A stretch of 64,000 bases of DNA from Enoplosus armatus (taxonomy: Eukaryota > Chordata > Actinopteri > Centrarchiformes > Enoplosidae). A program made the position numbers and the translations under genes. The notes below the pieces were generated by a model. That model saw only the letters and a list, made by a program, of their open reading frames with translations. It was not told where the DNA came from and ran no database searches. Positions 25,540 through 37,200 of this stretch are shown one piece after another. Each line of letters starts with the position of its first letter. The stretch's first letter is position 1. The stretch is taken from assembly GCF_043641665.1 (NCBI RefSeq), contig NC_092193.1:3860001-3924000 (forward strand), read 5' to 3'.

Positions 25540-27721
25540 TGTACTGGACCGCACAACTTGAACACCCCTTTATTTTAGAATTATACAATTATTTAATTAT
25601 AATTTCATTAGCATTCAACAACTACGGCTCCCATGAGTGTTTGACAGTGTGCCGGTGGCTAAGATTCATGGCTGCTGAATGCTAACAAAATAATCAAGGA
25701 ATCTAAACAGGAAACCCTTTCATATAAAATTGATTAGAAAGGATGAAAAAAGTAGTATTACTTCAAGAATAAGTTTTATTTTATGTTGCTTAACCTAGAA
25801 ACAGGATGGTCTCTTGAATAACTTGACAATTCTTTATTTTATGGCCAAATGTCTTTCTCCATCATGACGGTACGGCAGATGGATCTATAGACTATGATAC
25901 CTCAGATATCTCAGCTGTAGTGAATTCTCTGTTTTTCTCTGTTGCTACAACTGGGAATAAAACATCACACTATAGTTGTTGAATTCATCCAAAATTGTAA
26001 AGTGAACTTATTTAAGCAGCTGAATGTTTTATTACGTTTCTCCAAATAATAATCTGTAGCTTTTACTCAACATTACCGCCAAACGCTAATTGGATTTTAG
26101 GATTATAAGCTAATTAATTTGATACTTCATACTGAAATGCTCATTCGTCATCATAGTTGACTTCTCTTCTTGCATTTTTATACGCACGGCTTCTTACCTT
26201 GGAGTGTTTTTCCAAAGAATGAGATATTTTCCAACACAGTTTCTCACCTTTTGTGCTGATGATTCAGCCAGGAGAGGTTTAAATCCACCCAAGCTTTGGA
26301 AGAACTCCAGCTGACGATCACCTAATATTGTCTGTGAGTAAAATGAACAGGACTTTTACTTCTGGAGCCCTGGACTCCTTCCACTTCATGCTTAACATGT
26401 GTCAAATATCTAAATAAAGGAAAACCGATGATGAAAATCAAACACCAGCTGACGGTGTTGAAGAGTTACGGAGAAAAATAGCTCTTGTCTGGAAATGTTG
26501 ATATATTAAGAATATAGAAAAATATCCTTTTTATTAACATTCATTCCCTTTGCCACACAAACAGCAGCTGTTTTAAAAAGCCCACTCAACACATACCACA
26601 CTCTCTATATCTCACTCACATCCCCTCGCACTCAATCACATGCTAAAGCTCGCCTCAACGCAAACACACTCCCCGTGATTAATGAACATGAACTTGCATT
26701 AAAGTGATTTATTGAGCTGTTATTGGCCTTTTATTAAATCCTGATTAATGGCTCTGAATACTTGGAAGCGCTTTGCATAAAACTGGAAAAAGTATCAAGA
26801 TGTCGAATATAAGCACAAAATATCAGCTAATAAAAGCTCAGATCTGTTTATCACAACGCGGACACACACCGAGTTCTGTTCTCGCTCTTGAATTTGCGTC
26901 ACTAACATGTACTTTGCCACTGATGCTATTTCAGTCATGCTTGGCAGTGTTATGAGTCTGTTGTGCAGCCAAAGATGTTTTATTGTCTCCACTCCGACAC
27001 ATACGAGCGCAGTAAATATTTTCCGAAGACCAAATCTCAGTGAGAATCCCATTTCTACTCTGGCTGGAAACATATAAGTCTGTTGTGATCTTTGGATTGT
27101 AAAACAAACTGTTTCTGAGAAGTGAGTCGTGTGTCTCCTCGCTCTCTGCCAGACCCACTCAGCAGCTCATTTGCTGATCTCTTACTCTGTTTTCATGTCA
27201 CTCAATCGCTCTCTCTCTCTCTCTGTTTACATTCGTATTCTCACATTTGTGTCTTTCTTTCAAGCACCATGTGATTGTGTTCAAGCTGATAAAAGTTAAT
27301 GTAGTTTCTGCAGGAATCATATTAGGAGCATTTCCAATATGTTATGAAATCTCACAGTTCACGGCCATTTCAGTCTTTGATTTAGAAAAGAAAAAAAAAC
27401 TCTTACAAAGGAGTCAACTGATTCGAATAGTTGCACACCGTAAGAGCTGAAGTAGGTTTGTTGATGTCTGTCTGAAATTCCAGTGGCATTAACTTTTATA
27501 GAGCAGCTGCTGGCCTGTCAGTTAGCGACTGCTCCCCTTGCTGCTGTTTGATTCTTCTTGTAGTTTACATTTTTTCACAACACATTGCTCATGTAAACTT
27601 TTTTGTAGTTGCATTGTTTACAGGACTTCTCCACTGCTTAGATGGACTTTAAACTGGTTTATACTCAGATCGAAGTTCTGTTAGGACAATCTGAAAGCTC
27701 AAAAAGCTCCTTTTTTTAAAC

Positions 27722-27800
27722 CAGCGGTTTCCAACGTGGGTGCCGTGACACCCTGGGGTCCCTCAAGGATGTGCCGAGGGTGCCCCAAGAACTTGTTCAT
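27722..27800 (+). mobile_element. possible hAT-like terminus
   Basis: CAGCGGTTTCCAACGTGGG followed by TGCCGTGACACCCTGGGG resembles the classic hAT end (CAGTGGTTCTCAAAC type). I could not find the matching right end or a target duplication, so it may be a truncated fragment. Confidence 0.45.
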
Positions 27801-27983
27801 TTCCATTTTTTCTTAGGCTAGCACATAACGTTTCACCATGCTTACGTACATTAGCTATCTTTCTTTATTACATGTTCAAACAGAAACAAGCAATAAACAT
27901 TACAATCACCATATTACAAAACCCTGTTAATTATGTAGTTATGCCGTAGCCAAGATGGGTGACATGACAGCTCTCCGTTGCTT

Positions 27984-27997
27984 GTTGTCATGGCAAC
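27984..27997. promoter_or_regulatory. X-box-like palindrome (site 3)
   Basis: GTTGTCATGGCAAC has one difference from the RFX consensus. It lies about 3.2 kb upstream of the nrp1 start codon. Confidence 0.4.
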
Positions 27998-29855
27998 GCA
28001 GACACACTTTGTGGCACAGGACTGGCAGAGCAATCGCCTGAAAGATTTGTCACTGTAAAATAGATCTCAAGCAAACGTTGACACATCTGAGATGACCTCA
28101 GCTGACGGGATTCGTGAAGAAGAACACTTTGACGGGGTGCTGCAGTTCGGGAACTACTCTTTTACACTGACAAACCAACATTTGTCAGCTTTTTCCTGTT
28201 CGGCAGGCTGGATGCTTCCCCTGAGTTTCTGGATCTGAAGAACATCAGCGTCTCTGCTCACCACACCCTCACTACACTGCTAACATTCACACTCACTTTC
28301 CCAAAACACCCGAATGAATTCACCCTGGTGATCAGTGTAACTAAGCTTCTGAGGATTTGTTGCAATTACTTTTGTGGGTATGAATGTCATGGAAACTAGT
28401 CCTCTCGGTTCATTCATGCTTTGTGCACTTAGTGTGTATATAAAGTACTGGGTAAGTGAGTAGTTTGTGCTTTTTGTGAAGTTTTGCGCGTCGCAGGTAC
28501 CACAGATGCACACCCTTCTGTTGTCCCTGTACTACGAACTAGTACTGTACTAGTACTACTACTAGTTAATAAAACAGGTCTGTTTTCAGCTTTGGGACAA
28601 TGCTTTTTACAAATAACACAATGACTTTTAAAATGGTTTGTTTGAAGAAGTAACATCATTTTCTCGAAGAATCGAAAACACCAAAACAAACAAATTTAGA
28701 GATGTATGGTTTTCAGCGGACAGCGGCGCTAAGCATATTTCTGCTAAGATATTTTGGTATACATAACATGTGTTTGAAATGCAATTTACCGCTATCATTA
28801 TTTTCTAGTTTAAATCGTCTCCTGAGACAGCGGCCTTAATCTGAATAACTGCTGAAGTGATTAAACTGCAGGCAGCAGATCCTCAGTGAGGATGCGAACG
28901 CTGACATTCACAAACTGAACGGCTCCAGTTTGCTGAGACACAACGACAGTTTTCTCAGAGCCTGCAGCACTGCATTATTGCAGTGTGGAGCCATTTGCAG
29001 CTTCTTTAAGTGTCTGATAATCACATTTTTATCTTTATTTAGCCGGGAAAGGTGTGCTGAGCAAGCAAGCTCTAATTAATTACATCCAGTTACACCTGGG
29101 AGATAGTTTTCTGCTGTTTATACACAGAGAGGATTGTAGAAATACTGAGGTCATGAGGTCACTTCCCTCTGACAACAGGCCACCAAAGAACCTGTGACAG
29201 TTTTTATTCATTCATTTGATCTTTCAAGTGTATTTGTTTCTAAATGATGATCTAAATTCTGTCCCCACACTAACAGGATACCATTCTGGTGGAGAAATAC
29301 AACATTTCTTTATCATATTTTAATTTTTCCCTAAAAACTGTGACAAAAAATGATCAAAATGAATATTATATATATGAGAATATAAACTCTTTCTCTGGCT
29401 GGTCTAAACTTGAGAACCTTTATGCTATGCCCGAGGACACCTGCTCCGTAGTCTTCGACTGTCCTGGACCGGATTGTCTCGGCTCTTTGAGGTTTTGAAC
29501 CAGCAGCTTTGGATACCAAATCCAACTTTCTTCTGGCTGCTGGCGTTCTGTGTTCAGTTTAAGATTTAGTATTTCAGAGATCTAAAACACCAACTGCAAA
29601 AATTACCTTCTGTTGTCAGAGCAGCCATTTTGCACCAAAGCCAACAATCATACAGCGAGAGATCCATCACAGAGGATCCAATAATTCCCTCTTCCTCCGC
29701 CTTCATCGGTCCCAGACGACCAGAATGTAATGTCGTGAAGAAACATGTTGTGTTTTGTGTAACTTTTGCTTTTTCACCTCTATCAGTATTGCTTTCTTCA
29801 CATATAAGACAACACAACAGTGTGCAACAAGTTCAGGCATGTTCTCTGGGGGGAG

Positions 29856-29884
29856 TTGCTGAAAAGCATTCTGGGAAATGCAGA
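29856..29884 (+). repeat. dispersed repeat core with ZNF143-like motif, copy 1
   Basis: TTGCTGAAAAGCATTCTGGG followed by AAATGCAGAAA. Similar cores occur at 46181-46210 and, inverted, at 50222-50250, with partly similar flanks. Confidence 0.5.
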
Positions 29885-30690
29885 AAATCATTGGTACTTC
29901 CACTAAATGAGGCCAATTTAGGAACTAAATATTATACTAAATATATCCCTATTCATAATGTGTATTTTATGTATCAATTAAGTACATGAAATGCTTATTT
30001 TTTGTGAATAGTCCTTCACAGTACAATAAGTGATCTTTCTTCCTTTGCAGTCAGCTGTTGCCTCTCTGTCCATGATCAGCCTATGATGAGAATCCAAAGA
30101 TCACCAGTGCTCTCCATAATAAATCCATTTTCAGTATCTCTAAAACACACAAGGTCCAGTCAGGAAGAGTTATTCCTTCAAAGTTACACATTGTTTAAGT
30201 TTTATTTTTAACAAAAAGGGCCCAGCATGCACCTCCAAGTCTGAATATTTTGGCCAATTCTCTGCATTTACATCAGCAGCGGAACCAGAGAACCAACCTG
30301 CAATTAGACCGATGAACATATTCGGTCAGTGGGACGAGCTATCAGATGTGGGTCACTGTGCATCTGTCCGGAATCCTTGGCTCCTGCTTTAACAAAGATC
30401 AGACGCGGACTCACTCGCTGCTCGGTGGACGCTGCCCACACCTTGTACCGCACTCACATGCCAGCGGGAGTTTGCGTGCGCAGTTTTCTCGCTCGCATGC
30501 GTCAGGAGCGCACAGAGGGCGCACCGGTGTCAGTGTGCTCCAGCCCCTTGAAGCGGTCGGTCGCTCGCTGCTGGTTGCGCGCGGTGGCGTCTAGAAGCAG
30601 GAATTTGGGGAGTGGAAATCCCGCGGTTACTTCCACGGCTCGCCTCGTATTCCTGACATTTCTGCTGTGCCGGTCAGCCAGTCGCTGCGT

Positions 30691-30720
30691 GCGGAGAGAG
30701 GCGGAGAGAGGCGGAGAGAG
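30691..30720. repeat. 10-bp tandem repeat, three copies, in nrp1 5' region
   Basis: GCGGAGAGAG three times exactly, inside the CpG-rich block. Confidence 0.9.
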
Positions 30721-30772
30721 CTGAGCTGAAACAAGGAGCGCTCCGGTGTTCCTCGCGGTTGGTTTTCACTGA

Positions 30773-31061
30773 ATGCCGGTTAACTACTGATTCCTCGTTT
30801 TTTTTGAATCCTCCACTTGGAAGTACGTCTCTCGCTGCTGTTTGGCACCAGAAGTGACGGCTTGAGAAAGAATCGAGGGCGCGCTGCTGCCACTTTTGTC
30901 GAACGGATTTTTCCTTTTTGATTCTTCCTCTTATTTTCTGCACTTGGATTATTATTTTTTTTTCCAGGAGATGGCAAGTTGTTCCCTGACAGACGCGGGG
31001 ATCTGGTGCTGAAGCTCGCAGGATGCTGGGGACCCTACAGCAACCAGATCTCTTACTTTGA
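30773..31061 (+). promoter_or_regulatory. three short upstream ORFs in the presumed nrp1 leader
   Basis: ATG-to-stop frames at 30773-30790 (MPVNY), 30971-31012 (MASCSLTDAGIWC) and 31023-31061 (MLGTLQQPDLLL) lie ahead of the nrp1 start. If the transcript includes this region unspliced, all three end before 31152 and could lower or tune translation of the main frame. Whether they are in the mature mRNA depends on the real transcription start and on any leader intron. Confidence 0.45.
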
Positions 31062-31151
31062 GACAATCTTTTGGTGATTTTTCTGTTTTGGACGTAAACC
31101 TCCCCCTTGGACGTTTCCCCTCTTCCGTTTGTCTTTCTTTTCTGTTACAGA

Positions 31152-31242
31152 ATGTCTGTGTTGTACAATCTAAGGATGCGTAGTGGATTGCTATTGTTCC
31201 TTTTCACCCAAGTCGTCTCGGTTGCTTCGTTGACTCAGACTG
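31152..31242 (+). CDS. nrp1: nrp1 coding exon 1: start codon and signal peptide
   Basis: ATG at 31152 opens 30 codons plus one base before the donor GTAGGT. The peptide has a short basic n-region (R8, R10) and a hydrophobic core GLLLFLFTQVVSVASL, as expected for a cleaved ER signal peptide. A second in-frame ATG at 31176 (M9) also has A at -3 and would keep the hydrophobic core, so the true start could be either; I chose the first. The exon ends in phase 1, and the split codon completes as GAT (D31) with exon 2. The sequence just 5' of the ATG resembles a splice acceptor (see findings), so the upstream boundary of this exon is unsettled. Confidence 0.9.
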
Positions 31243-34200
31243 GTAGGTGTTGACTGGTTGTATGAATACATGTGGCTTGACAACAGGCAGCCTGGCGGAA
31301 CATTGATCCCTTTTTCATCATTTTGCACCATTGTTGCCCCTCACCTGTTATTGCCTCCCTGTGAGAGCACGTCTGCAGGGCTTCAGTGTACACCATGTAA
31401 ATACTGTTTTTTACTGTAATTAGCCTTATAGGTGAAAATGTTAAGGATATTATACAAAATACACCAAAACCGGATTATTGTAGACATATTTAGCGGTACC
31501 AAAAGACGCACAAAGTACCCCACAATCACTGCAAACTGACCACATATTATCACAGACACACACGAAGTCCCTATGGTAAGATTTCTTAATTACAATAGAA
31601 ATATTCCACATGTTTCGTGAAGGTTCAGCCGTTCAAAGACGCTCTTTGGAGGCTTTGCGCGTGTTGCCACTGAAGCTTGATGCGGGCTACAAGCAATTTA
31701 ATAAATCATTCATTGAGAAAATTCAATTCAATCATCCTGCCTGTTTGCAGGAAGCAGCAGCCAGCCCGTCTCACCTCCATGGGCGTATAATCACACCTTA
31801 TGGCAGGGATGCAAAGGAAGCACTTTACACCACACCTTTTCTAAAAGACTGTAACAGCAGAGTTTATCACCTCCTTGAGGCCGGCAGAATTTCCCATGGT
31901 GTGAATTTATAGTTAAAATGCGTGGATGGGGGCTTTTCTGTCAACATCATTTTTACTCTGCTGGTGGATATTTGGATTTATGATGATCCCCAGCTGGAGG
32001 TCTTTGTGTCCTCGCTCCCATCCCTGCTGATGCACTTTAATCTTTTACACTGAGATGTGCTATCAGTCAACTGATCTGAGTGCAGCTCAGAGCCCAGGAA
32101 GTCCATTTCTCTCCACTAACTGAACAACTTTCTGCCTTCTCTTGCGGTGCAGATAAATGCGGGGGGAATATAGAGATACACGCCGCGGACTACCTGACCT
32201 CCCCGGGCTATCCCGGCGCCTACCCGCCCTCCCAGCAGTGCGTGTGGGTGATAACAGCCCCTGAGCCCGGTCAGAAGATCCTAATCAACTTCAATCCGCA
32301 TTTTGATCTGGAGGACAGAGACTGCAAGTAAGAGTTCACTCCTCACTCTCTCCCTCTCTCTCTCTCTCTCTTCACCTTCTACCACCCTCCTTTGCTCTCT
32401 CCTCAATCCTGCCTGGATACAGGGTGAAACTCTGCCACCTATTGGTCAAGGAGAGTACATCTGCTCCCAGAGAACTGGAGGTGCGAGGATGAGATATGGC
32501 ACTGAGGCTACTGGCAATTACTTCAGAGGAAATAGGGTTTGATGGGTTTTTGTAATTCATACTTGATAAGGAGGGAGGGTGCCTTATGGCATGTGTCTCT
32601 GCTTGCTTTTTCTGGCAGAAATTTAGAGGAGAGTAAACCCAGCACCAGCTTTTTTTTATTGATGGAGTTCAGTTTGCTCATTGCAGGAATCGAGAAATGG
32701 TGTTTGCTTTTCATTTTGAGGCAGAGTTTACCTGTTTGTGTTTGGAGGAGGATTTGAGTTTGTCTGGCTCTTTTGTTTGCAGAAATAGAACCTCAAGGAT
32801 CTAATTTAACTTTACAAATTGTTGGAAGTGCTGCCTTCAGGTTTTTGGAAGTTTGTTAAAAAAAAAAGACACAAACATAAGCTGAAGCTTGTCTACAGTT
32901 ATGTTTTCTCACCTTGTGCTCATTCATCCATCTTTATATTTCCAATTACAGTTGCTACGATAAATCTATTAATCGCTTAGTCGATCACCAGAAAACTGGC
33001 AACGATTTTGGTAATTGGTTAATCGTTTAGGTCATTTTTGGGACTGTTTGACTGGTTGAACTAAACAAGTGATTTGATGATCTTGGGCTCCGGAAAGGGA
33101 CATTTTTGTCTGTTTTCTGATGTTTCTTAGACAAACGATTGAGAAATGAATTGCCAGATTAATCGATAATGAAAGTAAATGTTAATGCAGCCCTGTTTCC
33201 TCAGTGTCAGCGTCCCTGAACTGGCCTGGCAAGGCGTAGGTTTGGTTAAAACCACCTTAAGAGCGTTCTCGACATGTATTTTCCACACAGATTCATTCCT
33301 GCACGTCTGAAGGTGCTTTTCTGAGCTTTACCCTACAAAACATGTAAACAAACACAACCCCTATCCGCCCTCTCTTTGACCCAGAGACACACACCCGATT
33401 GTGTGCATCCACACAACAGCCCATGTGTTGCTCTCTTCCATAAATAAGCCTGTTTTTATGTCGGCTCCTCTGTCTTTTTAAAAGCTCCATAAACGGCTCC
33501 TGTGTAAATCACGACTGGCTGTCCAGCGCCGTCTCACAGATGGGGTCCTCCAATACTATTGGATCATGTTTCACCACCAAGGGACTAATAAACCATTAGC
33601 GTTCTGGGCAGATAGTGGATATTGTGTGTCTTTCAGTGGATTACGCACCTTCCTCGGTGTTAGCTAATATTCAGGAGAGCTTTCTTCTGGAAAACCTGAT
33701 TCTGTAATGACTTTATTTTGTGTGATAACCCAGGGAGGAGTGTAAGTATGTAATAATGCTGTTTAAGTACTTAATGAAATGTAATAAATCGTGGTGATAA
33801 AATTTTAGTCAGTGGTTGGCACTGTAGTACACCGCCAACAGAGTATCATTGTCCGCCTAAATTACTTTTCCGTAGGTTAATGTGCTGAAATAAGGCAGTT
33901 GTAAAGTAAAATATTACGGTTTCATCAGGGTTTAACATGTGCTAAACATTTTAGGAATATGTTCGTATCCAATGAGAGAGCAGACAGGCTTCTTGCATCT
34001 GACAAAGAACCAGAAGGAGGATATCAGGTACAAAAAAAGTGTGAAAAATGCGAGAATAAAGAAAGTTTAGGTCCAATATGATCTTGTCATGCGTCTGAAG
34101 AGGTTGTTCGAGCTCTTTGTCTGTGTCCAGGCTCTTTTTCTATGTGATGGGACTGTTGACTTTGGCTCCACACACCTGATTCCACTTCTTGGTAAGCCTG

Positions 34201-37200
34201 CGGACAAGACAGCAAACATTTCCACATCAGGAATGAGACCCATTTACGGCTACAGGATTCAAACCTGTGACCTGTTCAACATCCTGGCCACCCTGCAGCC
34301 ACCTCAACGTGTCATTTGGCTGTTTTCTTAGGGGCGTCCGTTTTGCTCGATTGGTTTCATTATTTGTTGTGTGAGTTTATGTTGGATGATGATGGGGTGT
34401 AGCACATAGCTCTCTGACTTGGCAGAAGCAGTGTTGTTTTTGGGAACGAGTCAAATGTTCGAAATATGCCCATTGAGCTGGGCCTTAAGCCTTTGGCGAG
34501 ACCGCAGTCCCACTTAAAAATTTCCTGAGATGATATTCCGGAGTTTTATTTCATGCCATCGAGCTCAGTGAGGCCACGATTGGAAACAGCAAAAGGATAT
34601 AAACTTTCGCCATGAATTTGAAGTCTTAAAGGTTGTGCATTAACCTCTCGGGAGACACGTGGGACGGCAAGCATCTGCTCTGCTGAAGTGTCCATGAGCA
34701 AGATACCGATTCCCCCTCAGTTCCAGATCTGACCCTTGACCTCTGAGAAGAGAGGAGTGATAGAACTGGGTTCCTTTGTTCTTCAAGAATCAAATGTATG
34801 AATGCATAGTAGAGCTGAAATTAATCAATCAGTCAATCAACAGAAAATGAATCTGCAACAATTCTGACAATTAATCATGTAAATCATTTTTTAAGCCAAA
34901 ATATTCAAAACATTCTTTGATTTTCTTCATTTCTCTGTAAACAAACGTCTTCGGGTTTTGGACAAAACAAGACATTTGGGATTTATAAAAGTGCTTTTAT
35001 TGACATTTTTCATTTGACATAGGCAAAAACGATTAATCAAACAATCAAGAACGTAATCAGCATCTTAATTGATGATGAAAATAATCATTAGCTGCCGCCC
35101 TTTATTTATACAGAAGCTAAATCTTAATGTCTAGTGTGTAAAATGTTAGGTTAGTTTGGACAGTGGTGAAACATGAAGGATTAGTAATAAAACTGGAGCT
35201 GCAACAAACAATTGTTTTCACTAGGTTCATTTTTGATTAGTTAATTAAATGTTTTGTCTATAAAATGTCAGAAAATAATGAAAAATGCCCATCAGAATTT
35301 CCCAGAGCACAAGGTGACATCTGTTTTACAAGCCACAGTCCAAAACCCTCAATTTATAACACTCTACTATCTCACAGTTTTAGTTCAAAATACCCTCCAT
35401 TTATTATTGGGTTGACACCCCCTCCTCCCTCATCAGATGAAGCCTGTCGCTGCTTGCCCATTTCTCCCAGTCCCATAATTAAATTTCTGGACCAGAAAGG
35501 AACAAGCACGTTCTAGTCCTGTGAAACATGTCTGCACTGCAACAAGCCAAACAGAGAAGCCATAGCTCTGGCGTCCACAAGCAAATGCAGGCTACATTTC
35601 CGACATCTGTGTTACAAAATGTCTTTGCCGTGCACCCTCATGACCCAGGGTTTGTAATTATGATCCCTAATTACAGCGTTTTTAAAAAATACATATTTGT
35701 CAGCCGGGAAATGTTTTCTGCTATGTGATCCGTAAAGAAGGAAACTGAAATTTTGAGAGTTTTGCACTAAAATTAGATGATCCACCAGTTTGGAAACAAT
35801 AACTTATCACGAAAGAAACAACTATATTTAAACGCTTTATATTTAGCTTTATATTTTCAGAAATATAACACAAATGTAATCACAAATGCACTGGATCATA
35901 AACTTGCTGAAATCCCCCCCCCCCCCCCCCCCAAAAAAAAATGTACTGTAGCATCTTTCAAGATGAACTTACAGGTTAAATAGATTCATTTGTGGTTCAC
36001 TAGACCTTCATGAGCTTCTGTAAAACAGTCAGTCTGGGTTTTTCCAACGACAACCTTTTACTTCCACAAACTCTCAAGTGACACAATCTGCGCTCGGTGA
36101 ACAGACGTTGGTGTAGACGAGAACCAGTAACACTTTTGTTCAGACACGCTAAGATGCATCGGCTCTGCCTCCGTAGCCAATCTGGAGAGGCACCAGAACA
36201 AGTCTTGTCTCACGTCCACGTCTGAAATAGCGTGGCCGACAAAGTGAATCCCTGCGGAGCGCGGTAAAATAGAGCAGAGGCATGGGTAAGGAACATGCGT
36301 CGGTGGCGGGATAATTTGGGACATCTTTTAAGGAGTTGGCTGAACTGTTTCCTCCTACACGAGGCTGTACTGGCACAGTCTGCACCTCACACATACACAA
36401 CACTCACACATATAACACACACACAGGCAACCAAACTTTCTGTCACTTACAGTATGCTTCATGTGCACTCTGTGGTGCAAACACAGCTACTGTGTGCATG
36501 CTCTGCAAATTCTCTAACACACTTTCTTGTGCAGTTTTGTGCACACAGGGACGCACACAGGGAAGATCCACTGCATGTACCTACTGTTGATGTCGCATGT
36601 TGGATTTACACATTCATACGGGTCACCAAGGGTAACTGAGTGTTTTGATAAGTATGAAAATGATGAGAATCATAAGCGTAGGCCTTCATAGTCTCCAGAT
36701 CTCAACCCAAATGGGCACGCATGGGAGGTTTTGATGCGATGTGTTGCTCCACCACAACCATCAAAACCCCAAATGAGCGAATAACTTTTGAAAGAATGTG
36801 TTCATCCATTTTTGTCCGTGGACAAAACTTACAAATTCCTTTATGAAGGAAGATTTTATTGTATTGGTGGACCTAATAAACTGACAGCATAAACCCCTCA
36901 AATGAGTTCAGACCATAAACAGAGGTAGACGGGGCACGTTGAGGAAAATAAGTTAATTACAGCACTTCATCACAGAATAACTGCAATGTCTTGACCGTCC
37001 CGTGATGATAAATAACAGCTCGTGGAGTGAGAGACAGATAAAGAAAGAGATAGAGAGAGAAATAGAGTTAGAAGCTCTAAATTCAGCAGTTGTTCCTTAT
37101 GGTATGTCCCGAGGCAAAGTGCTCCATGATTAGTCAAAAAAAAAAAAGTTTCCTCAAGCAGAGACACAGTCACAGGACCGACATCCCACAGCCTGGAGTC

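Larger units (their letters stand above)
25548..30329. other. gene-free 5' flank, segment F
   Basis: It includes a CAG-type hAT-like end at 27722, an X-box-like site at 27984, a short palindrome at 28538 and a repeat copy around 29856. The homeobox-site-like stretch at 26640-26790 is a candidate conserved non-coding element. No gene was recognised. Confidence 0.45.
30330..31151 (+). promoter_or_regulatory. nrp1: putative nrp1 promoter / CpG-rich 5' leader
   Basis: From about 30330 to 30900 the composition shifts to GC-rich with many CpGs, unlike the AT-rich flanks, and this block lies directly upstream of the nrp1 start codon. I see no clear TATA box, which fits a CpG-island promoter. A perfect three-fold 10-mer (GCGGAGAGAG) is at 30691-30720. 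The stretch from roughly 30720 to 31151 is likely 5' untranslated leader; it contains three short upstream ORFs. The transcription start cannot be placed from sequence alone. Confidence 0.6.

Noticed and set aside
30329..30724. 131-codon frame upstream of nrp1
   Set aside because: GC-rich CpG-island DNA has few stops; the protein has no recognisable feature.
31610..31912. 100-codon frame in intron 1
   Set aside because: No homology recognised and it lies between two solid nrp1 exons.
32080..32152. In-frame ATG in intron 1 leading straight into exon 2
   Set aside because: The added residues do not form a signal peptide and the exon 2 acceptor is good; alternative first exon use is possible but unsupported.
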